Origin: Oscillospiraceae bacterium
GTDB lineage: Bacteria > Bacillota > Clostridia > Oscillospirales > Acutalibacteraceae
Direction of reading: 5' to 3'
Length of the DNA stretch: 64,000 nt
Assembly (NCBI GenBank): GCA_015066385.1
Contig: SVOJ01000009.1
Span: 1-64,000, forward strand
In this document: in pieces, positions 26,082 to 36,075 of the stretch
How the letters are laid out: every line of letters starts with the position of its first letter
Numbering within the stretch: the stretch's first letter is position 1
The notes under the pieces: generated by a model
The model's database searches: none
The model's input: the letters and a program-made list of their open reading frames with translations, nothing else
What the model was told of the DNA's origin: nothing
Program-made: the position numbers and the translations under genes

Positions 26082-26117
26082 AAAAAAGACGGATTCCGTG
26101 CGAAATCCGTCTTTTTT
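26082..26117. terminator. Bidirectional terminator between GTPase and htrA-like genes
   Basis: Stem of 14 pairs (A6-GACGGATT with AATCCGTC-T6), serving both converging genes. Confidence 0.92.
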
Positions 26118-26122
26118 GCTGT

Positions 26123-27859
26123 TTAATAGTCAAATACGTTTGTATAATCCGTTCTCGGTTCACCGGGAATATATTCGTCGAGTGTCAGCGACACCTGCGA
26201 ACTTGAACCGTAATCAGCGGAATACACGGTCAGCGTGATGCTGTCCCCGGCTCTTTTACCGCTTAATGCAGATCCGAAGTCATCCACATCGCGCACGGTT
26301 TTTCCGTCAACGGCGGTGATAACATCGCCTTCGTCAAGCCCTGCGTTATCGGCGGCAGAGCCTGCTTCAACGGCAACAATATAGCACCCGTACGGCAGGC
26401 CGTTGGAACGGCTTGTGTTGGTATAAAGCGAAACACCTACGGACGGTTTGCCCGTGACATAACCGACATTGACGATATCCGAAATCATATACTTGACATC
26501 GTCGATCGGAATGCAGAAGCCGAGACCTTCAATGGTGCTCGATGCATATTTTGCACTTGCAATGCCGACCACTTCGCCTTTGGCATTGAAAACGGGACCG
26601 CCGGAATTACCGGAGTTGATGGCGGCATCGGTCTGGAACATATTGATAACAGAGCCCGTTTCGGTGGTGACGGCACGTTCAAGATAACTGACAACACCCT
26701 GCGTGAGCGTGTATTGCAATTCACCCAAAGCATTGCCGATGATCAGCAGAGTGTCACCGACTTCAAGCGATTCACTATCCCCCAATTCCACTGCCTGAAA
26801 AGTGCCGTTGACTTTGAGCACGGCAATATCATTGCTTTCTTCGAAGCCGACCAGTTTTGCACTATGCTCCTTGCCGTCATAGTCGGTGGCAATAAAGGTG
26901 GTAGCCCCTTCCACAACGTGATAATTGGTCAGGATATAGCCGTCTTCGGTGAGGAAAAATCCCGATCCCGAAGAAACAAATTCCTGCTGTTGTGAGCCGA
27001 AAAAGAAGCCGTAATTCACGGTTCTGACACCCTTTGCAGTGATGTTGACAACCGCATTTACATTCTGTTTGTAAATATCACTTGCAGAGGCATTATTCGC
27101 AACAGGCACGGTGGGATCGGTCTGCTGTTGTGTCTGCACACTCGGTGCTGCGGATTCGGGTTGTTGTTCGTAAATGTTGATATTATACGATCCCGTCGTA
27201 GGAGCCGTTGTCAGGGTTTCTTTGAATGCATCCAGCGCATTTTCAACAGCCGCCTTGGAAGAAATATAACCCGACACACTGCCGACAACAAGGCACAATG
27301 CAAGGCAAAGAAATACCTGCCCGAAGGACATTCTGTTTTTGGGCTTTTTTTCTTTTTTCTCTTTTTTCGGTTTCTTTTTATGTGCAGATTCGGCACTGGT
27401 GTTCACATTGTAAGCCGATGCACGATTCCCGTTTTGCGGCGGTGCAGTATAAGGCGAAGATTGCGTATTCTGTGGCGGGGTCGTATGATAAGAAGTCTGC
27501 TCAGGTGCGGTATAAACAGTTTGTTGCGGTTGCGCGGGCGGTGTATATGCCTGCGGTTGCGATTGCGGCTTCTGCGGTCTTGCATACGCATAGGTGCAAC
27601 CGTTGGCATTTACATTCATTGAATTGTAAAATGATTCCACCTTCTGCTGCACAGTCTGCGGTTCTGCAGCCTGCACGGGCGGATTTTGTGCAACCTGCGG
27701 TTCTTCATTCTGCACAGGCGAAGTCGGCACGGTCTGTGGTTCCTCGCTTGCGGCAACTTCCTCGTTCGTTACACTGATTTCCTGCACGACAGGTTCCTTT
27801 ATTTCATTTTCATTTTTTGTTGTATTTTCACCGAACAGATCGGTACGGTTTTCATCCAT
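26123..27859 (-). CDS. HtrA/DegP-like membrane serine protease
   Basis: Surface quality-control protease. A Gln/Pro-rich cytoplasmic region of about 190 residues leads into one TM helix (FGQVFLCLALCLVVGSVSGYI), then a trypsin-like domain with His (NYHVVEG), Asp (NDIAVLKV) and Ser (GNSGGPV), then a PDZ domain. The 578 residues are longer than usual because of the proline-rich start. ATG at 27859 follows AAAGGAGACA; an in-frame extension further up lacks a site. Last gene of the minus-strand run that starts at recJ, 105 bases after rqcP. Confidence 0.93.
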   Translation of the reverse strand: MDENRTDLFGENTTKNENEIKEPVVQEISVTNEEVAASEEPQTVPTSPVQNEEPQVAQNPPVQAAEPQTVQQKVESFYNSMNVNANGCTYAYARPQKPQSQPQAYTPPAQPQQTVYTAPEQTSYHTTPPQNTQSSPYTAPPQNGNRASAYNVNTSAESAHKKKPKKEKKEKKPKNRMSFGQVFLCLALCLVVGSVSGYISSKAAVENALDAFKETLTTAPTTGSYNINIYEQQPESAAPSVQTQQQTDPTVPVANNASASDIYKQNVNAVVNITAKGVRTVNYGFFFGSQQQEFVSSGSGFFLTEDGYILTNYHVVEGATTFIATDYDGKEHSAKLVGFEESNDIAVLKVNGTFQAVELGDSESLEVGDTLLIIGNALGELQYTLTQGVVSYLERAVTTETGSVINMFQTDAAINSGNSGGPVFNAKGEVVGIASAKYASSTIEGLGFCIPIDDVKYMISDIVNVGYVTGKPSVGVSLYTNTSRSNGLPYGCYIVAVEAGSAADNAGLDEGDVITAVDGKTVRDVDDFGSALSGKRAGDSITLTVYSADYGSSSQVSLTLDEYIPGEPRTDYTNVFDY

Positions 27860-27964
27860 TGAATTGTCTCCTTTCTTCAGGGATGATACATTTTCCGCTC
27901 CCTGATTGTGTGACAAAATAGTAAATCTCCATACTTAAAGATGGCTGAAAATGAACAAAATATA

Positions 27965-28204
27965 TCAAATGAGTTTATACATAGAAGAAGCGGCTTCTTT
28001 GGTGGTGTGTTCACGGATGTCAAGCACCTGTGCTTTCATCAGATTTGCACCCATCTGAATGGCAATAACATCCCCCACCTTCACTTCATAAGAAGCACGT
28101 GCGGTTTTGCCGTTGACTTCAACATGCTTTGCATCGCACAGTTCATTGGCAACCGTGCGGCGTTTGACAAGACGGGATACTTTTAAAAATTTATCGAGTC
28201 GCAT
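27965..28204 (-). CDS. rqcP: RqcP/YabO-type S4 RNA-binding protein
   Basis: A 79-residue single S4 domain (MRLDKFLKVSRLVKRRTVA, AKHVEVNGKTARASYEVKVGD). In Bacillus the orthologue YabO/RqcP sits on stalled 50S subunits and helps RqcH add alanine tails. The gene lies close to mazG as in B. subtilis (yabN-yabO), here separated by the HU gene. AAAGGA ribosome site. Confidence 0.9.
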   Translation of the reverse strand: MRLDKFLKVSRLVKRRTVANELCDAKHVEVNGKTARASYEVKVGDVIAIQMGANLMKAQVLDIREHTTKEAASSMYKLI

Positions 28205-28251
28205 ATATTAAAATCCTTTCTTTTGTCGGCATCAATCACGAAAAACCAAAA

Positions 28252-28274
28252 CGGGAGAGAAAAACTCTCTCCCG
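28252..28274 (-). terminator. Hairpin after HU gene
   Basis: CGGGAGAG/CTCTCCCG stem followed by TTTT on the minus strand; probably a partial terminator that raises HU mRNA over downstream rqcP. Confidence 0.75.
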
Positions 28275-28292
28275 CCGGGTTTGCATTTTAAC

Positions 28293-28568
28293 TTATTTTG
28301 CAACAGCATCCTTCAGAGCCTTGCCGGCTTTGAAAGCGGGAACCTTTGCTGCGGGAATGGTGATGGCTTCCTTGGTTGCGGGGTTGATGCCCTGCTTTTC
28401 GGCTCTTTCGCGAACCTCGAAGGTACCAAAACCGATGAGCTGAACAGCTTCGCCGGAAGCAAGAGCTTCGGTGATAGCATCCAGAACAGCATTAACAGCA
28501 GCGTCTGCACACTTCTTGGAAATGTTTTCCTTTGCAGCAACAGCAGCGATGAGTTCGGTTTTATTCAT
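28293..28568 (-). CDS. hup: HU family DNA-binding protein
   Basis: A 91-residue histone-like protein that bends DNA as a dimer. Typical start [11 protein letters not shown], the turn [13 protein letters not shown] and the DNA-binding arm [14 protein letters not shown]. Good GGAGG site. It sits between mazG and rqcP in the operon; a hairpin follows its stop codon. Confidence 0.96.
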   Translation of the reverse strand: MNKTELIAAVAAKENISKKCADAAVNAVLDAITEALASGEAVQLIGFGTFEVRERAEKQGINPATKEAITIPAAKVPAFKAGKALKDAVAK

Positions 28569-28598
28569 TGTGTTTTCCTCCTTTTTATTTCCAATAGC

Positions 28599-29405
28599 TT
28601 ATGCTAATGAATTCCTTTTGACTTCGTCCCACAGACGGTCGAGTTCTTCAATGGACGATTCTTTCATATCAATGCCTCTTTCGATTGCAAGTGCTTCCAC
28701 AGCCGCGAAACGATTGCGGAATTTGTCGGTTGCGGCGGTGAGGGCTTCTTCGGCATCCACTTTGACAAAGCGGGACACATTGACAACGGCAAACAGCAGA
28801 TCACCGAGTTCGTCGGCAATATGTGCCTGATCACCTTTTTCCACCGCTTCTTTGAGTTCGTTGAGTTCTTCGGGGATTTTATCAAATGCACCCGAAACAT
28901 CAGGCCAATCGAATCCTGCTTTTGCGGCTTTGTGCTGAATTTTGGCACTGCGCATCAAGGCGGGCAGTTCACGCGGGACGGAATCAATGGCCTGCGTGGT
29001 GGTTTCGTGATGTTTGGAATTGCGTTTGATTGCATCCCAGTTGCTGAGCACCTCGTCAGTGTCAGACACATTCACTTCACCGAACACGTGCGGATGGCGT
29101 TCAACCAACTTTTTGCAGATGCCGTCGCACACTTCGGCAAAGGCAAACTCCCCTGCTTCCTGCGACAGACGGGAATGGAACACAACCTGCATCAGCAGAT
29201 CGCCCAATTCTTCCTGCAGCATTACGGAACTTTTTTTGTTGATCGCCTCAATGACTTCATAGGTTTCTTCAATGAGATCTTTTTTGATGCTCTCATGTGT
29301 CTGTTCGGCATCCCACGGACATCCGCCGGGGGAACGCAAAATTTCCATAATCTGCAACAGATCTTCGATTGTATATTGATCTTTAAACTGAAAACCCGTA
29401 ATCAT
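28599..29405 (-). CDS. mazG: MazG nucleoside triphosphate pyrophosphohydrolase
   Basis: Hydrolyses NTPs to NMP and PPi (house-cleaning, possible effect on ppGpp). The 268 residues contain two MazG repeats: GGCPWDAEQTHESI with EELGDLLMQVVFHS, and DELGDLLFAVVN. Corresponds to the MazG part of B. subtilis YabN, without the N-terminal methylase-like domain. Preceded by the flippase gene and followed by the HU gene, in the yabM-yabN-yabO order. Confidence 0.95.
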   Translation of the reverse strand: MITGFQFKDQYTIEDLLQIMEILRSPGGCPWDAEQTHESIKKDLIEETYEVIEAINKKSSVMLQEELGDLLMQVVFHSRLSQEAGEFAFAEVCDGICKKLVERHPHVFGEVNVSDTDEVLSNWDAIKRNSKHHETTTQAIDSVPRELPALMRSAKIQHKAAKAGFDWPDVSGAFDKIPEELNELKEAVEKGDQAHIADELGDLLFAVVNVSRFVKVDAEEALTAATDKFRNRFAAVEALAIERGIDMKESSIEELDRLWDEVKRNSLA

Positions 29406-29448
29406 GTGTTTTTTCGATTCCTTTTCATTTTTAGCGACTTTATCTATT

Positions 29449-31212
29449 TTACCCTATAAGTTTGTATTTTTCAAGTACTTTAGCAATTTTTTCTCCCTTC
29501 GGGAGCATTTTTATATCACTTTTCGGCAAACTTCGGCTCAAAAGCAGGGTAATTGCATACACAACCACCGCCGCAATCACGGCAAAACAGCAGGCAATAT
29601 TGTCGCCGTTGAGGACGGAAATACCTTCAAAGCCGCCCAGTAACTTCTCAAACAAGGCATTGACACCCCATGCCGCACCGCCCGCACATACAGCACAGAA
29701 CAAAGGTTTAAGCACGGCGGACATCCAGTTCAACTTAATTCTCGTTGCTTTGAGCAGACTGAACAGACAAATGGCATCAATGGTCAGATTGCAAAGGAAG
29801 GAGCCGATGGCGGCACCTTTCATATTGACTGACGGCAGACCGACAAGAATGAAGTTTGCAATAATTTTTATCACCGCACCGCAGGCAATGGCAACGATGG
29901 GAACCTTTTCCTTGCTGACCGCCTGCAACATGGAAACAAGAGGCTGTTCGATGGCAAGCAGAAACACGGTAAGTCCGTAAATGACAAGCACGGGGGCAAT
30001 GTGTTCAATGGCAAGTGCATTCTTTTCGGACAAACCGTAGAACAAGGATAATACATCTTCGCTGAGCACGGCAAGGCCGATGCCTGCGGGGAATGCAATC
30101 ATCAGGGTCATACGCACAACCGATTCGATGGAAGTTTTGATTCCTTTCTCATCACGGTTCATCCACATTTCACGAAGTACCGGCAAAGCACTCAGCCCCA
30201 GGGTGATGGTAAAAGTAGGGACAAGATTTTTAAATTCAAGAACGGTATCATAGGCACCGAACAGATAGTCTTTGAGTTCAGTGGTGGCGGTGAAACCGAG
30301 TGTCTGCACCACATTGGAAAATTCATTGTTGAACAAAGACGGAAACGCATCCAACACATATTGCAGACGGTTCTGCACTGTCCAGTTATCAATCAGCGTG
30401 GTTACATTGGAAACAATGGCACTCGTTGCCATTGGAACGGACAAGGTAAGAAGCTGTTTGCGCAGTGTTTTTGCAGGAAGACTTTCGGGGGAAGACAGCA
30501 GTTCCGCTTCCGTGATGCCGTCTTTTTTGCTGCGATAGCGGATAAACAGATACAGGAAACTGAAAACAGAACCGATGGTGACACCTGCAATGGCACCTGC
30601 CGCGGCATAAGCACTGACGGTATCGGACACAACATTGTTGAGCACGGGAATTCTGTCTAAAAACGGAATCACACCCGCCGTAACAAGGTTAATGGCAACA
30701 AAACCGAAAATAAGTTTGCCTGCCGCTTCATAAATCTGCGACATGGCAGAGGGGGTCATATTGCGCATGCCCTGATAATAGCCGCGGTAACTGGACATGA
30801 CACAGCAGAAGAACATGGACGGTGCCAGCGTGAGAATGGCGGGAATGGCATTGAGCATATTAACGGAAAGGGCATACGGGTAAGCCAGCAGCAGTACCAA
30901 TGCCGTGCAAACAAGGCCCATTGTTACAAACAACTGATTGGAAGCCCTCATGAGGGTTCGCACATCTTTGAATCTCTCTTTTGCGGCATATTCCGCAACC
31001 ATACGCGACACGGCAGTGGGAAGTCCTGCAAGGGCAATGGAATAAATGGGGGTATAAATGTTATATGCGGTCGCATAATAAGCCCTGCCTTCAAAACTGA
31101 TGGCATAGGTCATGTATATTTTGAAAAAGACACTGATGATTTTCACAACGATAACCGCCATGGAAAGCACCATTGCGCCGTTGAGCAGAGATTGCTTTTT
31201 GCGTTCTGCCAT
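29449..31212 (-). CDS. MurJ/SpoVB-family polysaccharide flippase (YabM-like)
   Basis: A 587-residue MOP-superfamily membrane protein with about 14 TM helices and basic loops (GRAYYATAYNIYTPIYSIAL, LPTAVSRMVAEYAAKERF). Family members flip lipid-linked cell wall or spore-cortex precursors. Position before mazG and rqcP matches yabM in B. subtilis, whose product is related to SpoVB. Start at 31212 with GGGAG. Confidence 0.9.
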   Translation of the reverse strand: MAERKKQSLLNGAMVLSMAVIVVKIISVFFKIYMTYAISFEGRAYYATAYNIYTPIYSIALAGLPTAVSRMVAEYAAKERFKDVRTLMRASNQLFVTMGLVCTALVLLLAYPYALSVNMLNAIPAILTLAPSMFFCCVMSSYRGYYQGMRNMTPSAMSQIYEAAGKLIFGFVAINLVTAGVIPFLDRIPVLNNVVSDTVSAYAAAGAIAGVTIGSVFSFLYLFIRYRSKKDGITEAELLSSPESLPAKTLRKQLLTLSVPMATSAIVSNVTTLIDNWTVQNRLQYVLDAFPSLFNNEFSNVVQTLGFTATTELKDYLFGAYDTVLEFKNLVPTFTITLGLSALPVLREMWMNRDEKGIKTSIESVVRMTLMIAFPAGIGLAVLSEDVLSLFYGLSEKNALAIEHIAPVLVIYGLTVFLLAIEQPLVSMLQAVSKEKVPIVAIACGAVIKIIANFILVGLPSVNMKGAAIGSFLCNLTIDAICLFSLLKATRIKLNWMSAVLKPLFCAVCAGGAAWGVNALFEKLLGGFEGISVLNGDNIACCFAVIAAVVVYAITLLLSRSLPKSDIKMLPKGEKIAKVLEKYKLIG

Positions 31213-31256
31213 ATTTTCTTCTCCCTTTTCGGCTGTAATAAAATCCTTATGTAACC

Positions 31257-32723
31257 TTATATGCACACTTCATTGTAAAAAGAAGCAATTCGTTCTTTTC
31301 GCTTGAGCAGTTCGTCAAAACGGCTGACATATTCATAAGGATATTTAAAATTGAAAATACGCTCAATTTTTGTAGAATACGGGTCTTTTAGTTTTGTGAC
31401 CGCACCGCCGCCCGAAGCGAGCACGGTGTGGACTTCTTCCATCATATAAACATTGTAGATGCACTCTTTGCCCGGCTTGCACCAGCCGACATTTTCGAGA
31501 TTGCCGATGCACTTGCTCTGACGGTACATATAGTACGGCTTGTAGCCCGCTTTTGTAAGCAGTTCACTTGCCGTGTCAAGCATCTGCACGGTGTCCCTTG
31601 CGGCCTTGTGCCATTCATGCTCCGTCACAAGTTCGCTTGAGCGTTTAAGAGCCAGCGTATGCACGGTGATATTTTCGGGATCGAGTGCGATGGCCTGCCG
31701 CAGGCTGTTTTCAAACCCGTCGGGGGTATCCCCCGGCAAGCCTGCAATGAGGTCCATATTGATGTTATCAAAACCGATTTCACGCGCCATGCGGAAAGCG
31801 GCATAGAAATCCTCAACGGTATGTTTTCTGCCGATGTTGACCAAAACCTGTGCATTGAAAGTCTGCGGATTGACACTGATGCGTGTGACACCTGCATCAA
31901 AAAGCACCTGCAGTTTTTCTCTTGTGATGGTGTCGGGTCTGCCTGCTTCAACGGTGTATTCACGCACCTTTTTAAGGTCAATTGCATTTTTAACGGCTTC
32001 GGTGATTTCCTTCAATTGTTCTGCGGTAAGAGAGGTCGGTGTGCCGCCGCCGATATAAAACGACAGGGTCTGCAAACCCAATTCGTCTGCAATGCGTGCG
32101 TTTTGCGTAATTTCACGACACAAAAGTGCAGTGTAATCGGGAATGAGTTTTGCCGCCTGCTTAACCGAATGCGAAACAAACGAGCAATAACTGCATCGGC
32201 TCGGGCAGAACGGAACAGAAGCATACTGCGAAACGCTGTTTTCATCCGACAATGCAACCACTGCATCCTCGGCTTCGGCTACACTGACAGCAAGTTGCGC
32301 CTTTGCGGGGCTGACTTCCAGGAAGTTGACAAAACGATCCACTGCTTTTTCGACACCGTACTGTTCAATATAAGACCGCATGAGTTTGGACGGACGCACG
32401 CCCGTCATCAGTCCCCACGGCGGTTTATAGCCTGTCAATTTTGTCAGGCATTCACACAACGCGGAAGCCATCAGCCATTCCCCGTCTGCCGTCTGCAGTT
32501 GTGCATCATTCGCAAAGCGGGATGCACAAACCGACTGTCCGTTCAGTACGGCACTTGCAAACAGATCTGCCCCGCCATCCGTTTTTGTAAGAATCGTTGA
32601 AAACACCCCGTCCGTATCGGGCAGGTCTTCTGCGAGGGTGACGATCTTTTCCATCGGAAAAAAGATACGCACGATGTTTTCCATTTCAAACAGATAGTCG
32701 TGGTTTTTACAGATCAGATACAT
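31257..32723 (-). CDS. hemZ: HemZ-type oxygen-independent coproporphyrinogen III oxidase/dehydrogenase
   Basis: Radical SAM enzyme of 488 residues. N-terminal domain of about 150 residues typical of HemZ, then the cluster motif CPSRCSYC, the SAM-binding YIGGGTPTSL, and a C-terminal domain ending FKYPYEYVSRFDELLKRK. HemN-like proteins without known oxidase activity, such as heme chaperones, remain possible, but the long N-terminus fits HemZ. ATG at 32723 has CGGAG in front. Starts 16 bases after the MBL hydrolase gene, so same transcript. Confidence 0.88.
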   Translation of the reverse strand: MYLICKNHDYLFEMENIVRIFFPMEKIVTLAEDLPDTDGVFSTILTKTDGGADLFASAVLNGQSVCASRFANDAQLQTADGEWLMASALCECLTKLTGYKPPWGLMTGVRPSKLMRSYIEQYGVEKAVDRFVNFLEVSPAKAQLAVSVAEAEDAVVALSDENSVSQYASVPFCPSRCSYCSFVSHSVKQAAKLIPDYTALLCREITQNARIADELGLQTLSFYIGGGTPTSLTAEQLKEITEAVKNAIDLKKVREYTVEAGRPDTITREKLQVLFDAGVTRISVNPQTFNAQVLVNIGRKHTVEDFYAAFRMAREIGFDNINMDLIAGLPGDTPDGFENSLRQAIALDPENITVHTLALKRSSELVTEHEWHKAARDTVQMLDTASELLTKAGYKPYYMYRQSKCIGNLENVGWCKPGKECIYNVYMMEEVHTVLASGGGAVTKLKDPYSTKIERIFNFKYPYEYVSRFDELLKRKERIASFYNEVCI

Positions 32724-32739
32724 GCATTTTCTCCGTTTT

Positions 32740-33360
32740 TTACAGGTACGGATTGTATTTTTTTTCGTGGACGAGGGTGGTTTCTTCGTTATGACCGGGC
32801 AACACACGCAGATCTTCAGCAAGAGAAGACAATCTTTGCAGGGATTTCTTCATTTTCACGGCATCGCCTCCGGGGAAATCGACTCTGCCGCAGGTTTCCT
32901 TAAACAGCGTATCGCCTGAAAACAGCACATCGCCGCAAAGATAACAAACAGAGCCTTCTGTGTGTCCCGGTGTATGTAAAACTTTAAAAACACTTTCACC
33001 GAGGTGAATTTCATCCCCTTCGGCTACGGTGATGTCGGCATGATAATTCAACGCCTTGGCAGGTTCCCAACGGCAAAGTGCCTTTTCGCGGTCATGCAGG
33101 CATTCCGCATCCGCTGCATGAATAACGATTTTGCCGCCGAAATTTTCGAGCATGTCGCCAAGCCCTAAAATATGGTCAAAATGGCCGTGGGTCAACAAAA
33201 TATATTCAATTCCGTCGGGCACATTTTCTTTCAGAAACTCAATCTGCCGTGTACGGATGGGCGGGCAATCCACAACACACTGTTTGCCGCTGGCCTTGTC
33301 TGTAATAAGATACATATTCGTTCCGATGGAACTGCTTGTGATTACTTTTATATCAATCAT
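32740..33360 (-). CDS. Metallo-beta-lactamase-fold hydrolase (glyoxalase II-like, YqgX type)
   Basis: A 206-residue soluble hydrolase with the zinc motif THGHFDH, downstream ligands HTPGHTEGS and SGDTLF, and the end motif LPGHNEETTL. This is the short glyoxalase-II-like family widespread in Firmicutes. The start codon overlaps the dtd stop (ATGA), so translation is coupled. Confidence 0.92.
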   Translation of the reverse strand: MIDIKVITSSSIGTNMYLITDKASGKQCVVDCPPIRTRQIEFLKENVPDGIEYILLTHGHFDHILGLGDMLENFGGKIVIHAADAECLHDREKALCRWEPAKALNYHADITVAEGDEIHLGESVFKVLHTPGHTEGSVCYLCGDVLFSGDTLFKETCGRVDFPGGDAVKMKKSLQRLSSLAEDLRVLPGHNEETTLVHEKKYNPYL

Positions 33361-33815
33361 TTTTTACACCATGTGTCCGTATCAAAAAGAATGGTTACGG
33401 GGCCGTCGTTGAGAAGAGATACATTCATATCCGCACCGAACATACCGTGTTCAACTTTTCGCACCCCTTGTTCTTTGAGTTTTTGCATGAAATATTCATA
33501 AAGACGGTCGGCTTCTTCCGGCTTTGCAGAGGGGGTGAACGACGGGCGGTTGCCTTTTTTGACATCCGCGCAAAGGGTAAACTGCGAAACGACCAGAATT
33601 TCACCGTCTATATCAAGAACACTGCGGTTCATTTTGCCGTTTTCATCTTCAAACACGCGCAGAAGGGCGGTTTTGGATGCGAGCACATCGGCTTCGTGCT
33701 GTGTGTCGCCGTCCACAACACCTAAAAGCACAAGAAAACCCTGCTTGATTTCACCGATTGTTTGTCCGTCCACATTTACACATGCTTCGGACACTCTTTG
33801 GATCACTGCTTTCAT
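33357..33815 (-). CDS. dtd: D-aminoacyl-tRNA deacylase
   Basis: Proofreads D-amino acids and glycine from tRNA. The 152 residues include MKAVIQRVSEACV, the SQFTL motif and the cross-subunit NDGPVT motif (usually N-x-GPVT). The ribosome site GGAGG lies within the last codons of rel. The usual Firmicute partner rel lies upstream, and the MBL-fold hydrolase gene follows with a 4-base overlap. Confidence 0.96.
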   Translation of the reverse strand: MKAVIQRVSEACVNVDGQTIGEIKQGFLVLLGVVDGDTQHEADVLASKTALLRVFEDENGKMNRSVLDIDGEILVVSQFTLCADVKKGNRPSFTPSAKPEEADRLYEYFMQKLKEQGVRKVEHGMFGADMNVSLLNDGPVTILFDTDTWCKK

Positions 33816-33819
33816 ACTT

Positions 33820-36039
33820 TTATACACCTCCGCGGTCCACGCTGAGAATGCCGTCTAATTTTTCAAGTCTTGCCATCACCGTACGCAGGTGTTCCACACC
33901 GTTGACGGTTGCGGTCAGATAAATCAGTTTTCTGCCGTCCTTTGTGTCACGCGTGTTGACACTCTGCACAATAATATGCAGGTTTTCCAGGGCATCAAAG
34001 ACCTTACTCATAGGCATTTTTCCAGCAAGGCAGGTCAGAATGAGTGATGCATTGAATTCCGTCTTGACATTGGCACCCCAATAAACACCGATCCAGCGTT
34101 CAGGTTCACTTGCAAGGGAAATCACGCTCGGCACATTGGTACAATCGCGTTTATGCACGGAAATACCGTGACCGCGGGTGATAAAACCGATGATGTCATC
34201 CCCCGGAATAGGACTGCAACAGCGGGACAGTTTAACAAGGCAGTTGTCGATGCCTTCCACCACAACGCCGTCACTGCTGACCGTGCGCTTCGGACGTGCC
34301 TGTGTTGCCAGTTTGGGCATATCTGCATTGATGATCTTGTTGGCTTCATCCTTGATCATCGGCATGATCTTACTGAGCACAATGCCGCCGTAGCCGATCG
34401 CAGCAAAAAAATCATCGGGTGTGGCACACTTCTGCTTGTCGCAGATGACCTCCATGAGTTTGATTTCCTGTTCTTCGGACAGACGGATATTACTGCGGCG
34501 GATTTCGCGTTCGACATCCTGTCTGCCTTCAATGATATTTTCTTCTCTGCGTTCTTTTTTGAACCAAGTGCGGATCTTACTGCGAGCTTCGCTTGTACGG
34601 ACGATTTTCAACCAGTCACGGCTGGGCCCCTTGCCCGGTTGCGAGGTAGTCAGCACTTCAACAATTTCACCGTTTTTAAGAGTATAATCCAAGGGTACGA
34701 TGCGTTTATCGACCTTGGCACCCGTCATCTTATTACCGACAGCGGAGTGAATGGCATACGCAAAGTCAATAACGGTTGAACCTGCAGGCAGGCTCATGAC
34801 ATCCCCTTTTGGGGTGAAAACATATACTTCTTCACGCACAATATCGGACTTGATAGCCGTGACGATATCCGAAGCATCGCCCGATTCGCTCTGCGCTTCG
34901 AGAATGTGTGTAACCCAGCCCAGGCCCTTTTCGATGGACTGTGCCTGGTGGGAAGAATTCGTATAGCCGAGTTTGTATTTCCAGTGTGCGGCAATACCGT
35001 ATTCGGCGGTTTTGTGCATTTCCCAGGTGCGGATCTGCACTTCAAAGGGAATGCCTTCCTTGCCGATGAGTGTGGTGTGCAGGGACTGATACATATTCGG
35101 TTTCGGGGTGGAAATATAATCCTTGAATCTGCCCGGGATGGGCTTGAACATATCGTGAATGACACCTAAACAGTTGTAGCAATCACCGACGGTATCGACG
35201 ATGATACGAATGGCATAGATGTCGTAAATTTCTTCAAATTCCTTGCCGTGCATGTACATTTTGCGATAAATGCCGTGAACGGTCTTGATTCTGCCGCTGA
35301 CTTCGGGATTTTCAACGATTTCGGAAACACGGTCTTTGACACGTGTTTTGATATCTTCTAAAAATTCCATACGAAGCGGTTCTTGCTCTGCAAGTGCTTT
35401 TTCGATATCGGCATACGCCACGGGGTCGAGGTTTGCAATGGCAAGATCTTCCAGTTCATCCTTGACGGGACGGATACCGAGTCGATGCGCAATGGGTGCA
35501 TAAATTTCGATGGTTTCAAGAGAAATGTCGCGCCGTTTCTGTTCGGGCTGGAACTGAATGGTGCGCATATTGTGCAATCTGTCTGCCAGTTTGATGATGA
35601 TAACACGGATGTCCTCACTCATGGCAAGAAGCAGTTTGCGTAAATTTTCAGCCTGTTCATTTTCACGGCTCATAAAAGTGGGCTGACGGTCAGACTGATT
35701 GTGCTTGTCAAGCGGCACTTTGCCGAGTTTGGTAACGCCGTCCACAAGGGTGGAAATTTCGGCACCGAACATTTTGCGCAGTTGGGCAATGGTAACCGCG
35801 GTGTCTTCCGCCACATCGTGCAACAATGCCGCGGCAATGGACTGATAATCCATGCCGAAGCCAATGAGGATTTCCGAAACTGCAATGGGATGGATAATAT
35901 ACGGTTCCCCCGATTTCCGTTTCTGCCCTCTGTGAGCGGATTCCGAAAGTTCATACGCTTTGCGCAGAATCGCCGCTTCTTCGGGTGCATAGGTTTGGTC
36001 AATGAGTTTTTCAAGCCTCGCAAATACATTTTCTTCCAT
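33820..36039 (-). CDS. relA: Bifunctional (p)ppGpp synthetase/hydrolase Rel
   Basis: Stringent-response enzyme of 739 residues. HD hydrolase domain intact (HDVAEDT, KLADRLHNMRT), synthetase domain (YDIYAIRIIVD, GRFKDYISTPKPNMYQSLHTT), TGS domain (VFTPKGDVMSLPAGSTVIDFAY) and C-terminal ACT domain. Both active sites look functional, so it is a long Rel of the Gram-positive type. Lies between recJ and dtd, the common Firmicute arrangement. Confidence 0.97.
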   Translation of the reverse strand: MEENVFARLEKLIDQTYAPEEAAILRKAYELSESAHRGQKRKSGEPYIIHPIAVSEILIGFGMDYQSIAAALLHDVAEDTAVTIAQLRKMFGAEISTLVDGVTKLGKVPLDKHNQSDRQPTFMSRENEQAENLRKLLLAMSEDIRVIIIKLADRLHNMRTIQFQPEQKRRDISLETIEIYAPIAHRLGIRPVKDELEDLAIANLDPVAYADIEKALAEQEPLRMEFLEDIKTRVKDRVSEIVENPEVSGRIKTVHGIYRKMYMHGKEFEEIYDIYAIRIIVDTVGDCYNCLGVIHDMFKPIPGRFKDYISTPKPNMYQSLHTTLIGKEGIPFEVQIRTWEMHKTAEYGIAAHWKYKLGYTNSSHQAQSIEKGLGWVTHILEAQSESGDASDIVTAIKSDIVREEVYVFTPKGDVMSLPAGSTVIDFAYAIHSAVGNKMTGAKVDKRIVPLDYTLKNGEIVEVLTTSQPGKGPSRDWLKIVRTSEARSKIRTWFKKERREENIIEGRQDVEREIRRSNIRLSEEQEIKLMEVICDKQKCATPDDFFAAIGYGGIVLSKIMPMIKDEANKIINADMPKLATQARPKRTVSSDGVVVEGIDNCLVKLSRCCSPIPGDDIIGFITRGHGISVHKRDCTNVPSVISLASEPERWIGVYWGANVKTEFNASLILTCLAGKMPMSKVFDALENLHIIVQSVNTRDTKDGRKLIYLTATVNGVEHLRTVMARLEKLDGILSVDRGGV

Positions 36040-36075
36040 CTTCCGCTCTCCTTTTCTGAAAGATTCAGTCGTTGT

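Noticed and set aside
27128-27777. Plus-strand frames opposite the proline-rich part of the HtrA-like gene
   Set aside because: Antisense of low-complexity Gln/Pro sequence; no supporting signals.
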